64,000 bases of DNA from an uncultured Mucilaginibacter sp. (GTDB lineage: Bacteria; Bacteroidota; Bacteroidia; Sphingobacteriales; Sphingobacteriaceae), in contig NZ_CAMLHX010000009.1 of the NCBI RefSeq assembly GCF_946479965.1, forward strand, positions 35,388 through 99,387, in the 5' to 3' direction. Under the pieces are notes generated by a model. It was not told where the DNA came from. It ran no database searches and saw nothing but the letters and a program-made list of their open reading frames with translations. Shown here in pieces: positions 63,551-64,000 of this stretch (positions within the stretch are counted from its first letter, which is position 1; each line of letters begins with the position of its first letter). The translations under genes and the position numbers were made by a program.

Positions 63551-63602
63551 CCAGTTTGCCGGACTAAAATGCTAAAAACGCATTTTATGTTCGGCAAACT
63601 GG
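63551..63602. terminator. Convergent hairpin at the transporter and HxlR 3' ends
   Basis: CCAGTTTGCCG (63551) pairs with CGGCAAACTGG (63592), and an inner AAAATGC (63566) pairs with GCATTTT (63580). The right half is coding for the last HxlR residues. It probably terminates both transcripts. Confidence 0.8.
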
Positions 63603-63925
63603 CATATAGAGTCCAGCAATTCGCTTAATTCAGTACCCTTTTCGGTTAGCGTATACTCGGTTTTTGGCGGCGGACCCGATAGATGATGCTTATGGATAAG
63701 CTCATGCTGCTCCAATACCTTTAACCTGTCGGCCAAAATATGGTCGCTAATAAACTCCAGGTCTTCCTTTAAACTGGTAAAACGGTTGTGTCCCTCCTCA
63801 ATACTGAACAGAACCTCGGTCATCCAGCGCTTGCTTAGCAAATAAAGCAACTCGTTAAGGGCGCATTTCTCTTCCAGAAAAGTTTGATTCTGGAAATTGG
63901 TGGAACTTAATTTTCTCTCAGACAT
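63572..63925 (-). CDS. HxlR-family transcriptional regulator
   Basis: 117 residues: CALNELLYLLSKRWMTEVLF with the conserved Cys, FTSLKEDLEFISDHILADRL and LEQHELIHKHH fit HxlR winged-helix regulators, many of which sense electrophiles or redox state through that Cys. Its C-terminal residues are encoded inside a hairpin. The target is unknown; the divergent region lies beyond the window. Confidence 0.93.
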   Translation of the reverse strand: MSERKLSSTNFQNQTFLEEKCALNELLYLLSKRWMTEVLFSIEEGHNRFTSLKEDLEFISDHILADRLKVLEQHELIHKHHLSGPPPKTEYTLTEKGTELSELLDSICQFAEHKMRF

Positions 63926-64000
63926 ACAACACTATTTAATAAAAAATGAATTGATAGGTTTAATTTACGCGCACAACGGCGGCCGCACAATTTTGCGATA

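Overview
The window is a contiguous piece of a Bacteroidota chromosome, most likely family Sphingobacteriaceae (Mucilaginibacter/Pedobacter-like). This assignment rests on recalled family traits rather than a search. They are a fused LpxC-FabZ enzyme, the type IX secretion regulator PorX, promoters of the TTTG-N19-TAnnTTTG type, the order miaB / sigma-54 activator / lptE / TPR / secG / groES / groEL, and many carbohydrate-active enzymes. There is no prophage, insertion sequence, CRISPR array or rRNA; one tRNA (Pro, GGG) is present.

Layout. 1-5774 (+) is a tight membrane operon: SpoIIM-like protein (cut by the window edge), a membrane protein, DUF4129, DUF4350, MoxR ATPase and DUF58. 5775-14627 (-) holds an MscS channel, groEL-groES, and the operon miaB / unknown gene / sigma-54 activator / lptE / TPR / secG. 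14743-18419 (+) carries two tandem AsmA-like paralogs. 18519-29593 is mostly (-): a collagen-like lipoprotein, an aspartic protease with a PDZ-like C-terminus, a YihY membrane protein, the tsaE-ald-DUF3857 group and porX. 29761-36942 (+) is envelope biogenesis and translation: an HD hydrolase, lpxD, lpxC-fabZ, lpxA, an ABC ATPase, a glycosyltransferase and efp. 37302-42211 is accessory: small hypotheticals, a truncated response regulator and an AraC regulator. 42272-47180 (-) looks like an aromatic-ester module (tannase-like esterase, FAD monooxygenase, MFS transporter, DUF3237). After the tRNA come carbohydrate genes (two SGNH acetylesterases, GH97, a CBM9-like protein, GH78 rhamnosidase) around a DEAD-box helicase. 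The right end has gpsA, an ECF42-type sigma factor with its YciI/DGPF partner, an ArsR-SRPBCC pair, a bile-acid-symporter-like transporter and an HxlR regulator.

Three noncoding patterns are not explained by ordinary annotation. (1) Two copies of a 240/241-bp noncoding element, at 27734-27973 and, inverted, at 37013-37253. Both begin TGTTCCAA and end TTGGAACA and carry internal TGTTCCAAAG units spaced one or two helical turns apart. (2) Two places where a single hypothetical gene lies between a resident gene and a decayed second copy of that gene's 3' end including its stop codon: DUF3237 at 42272 with a relic at 41670-41700, and gpsA at 58506 with a relic at 57203-57303. (3) At least five intercistronic hairpins whose arms are short tandem repeats in opposite orientation. 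Each has a different sequence, each sits between two co-directional genes, and each starts at or very near the upstream stop codon.
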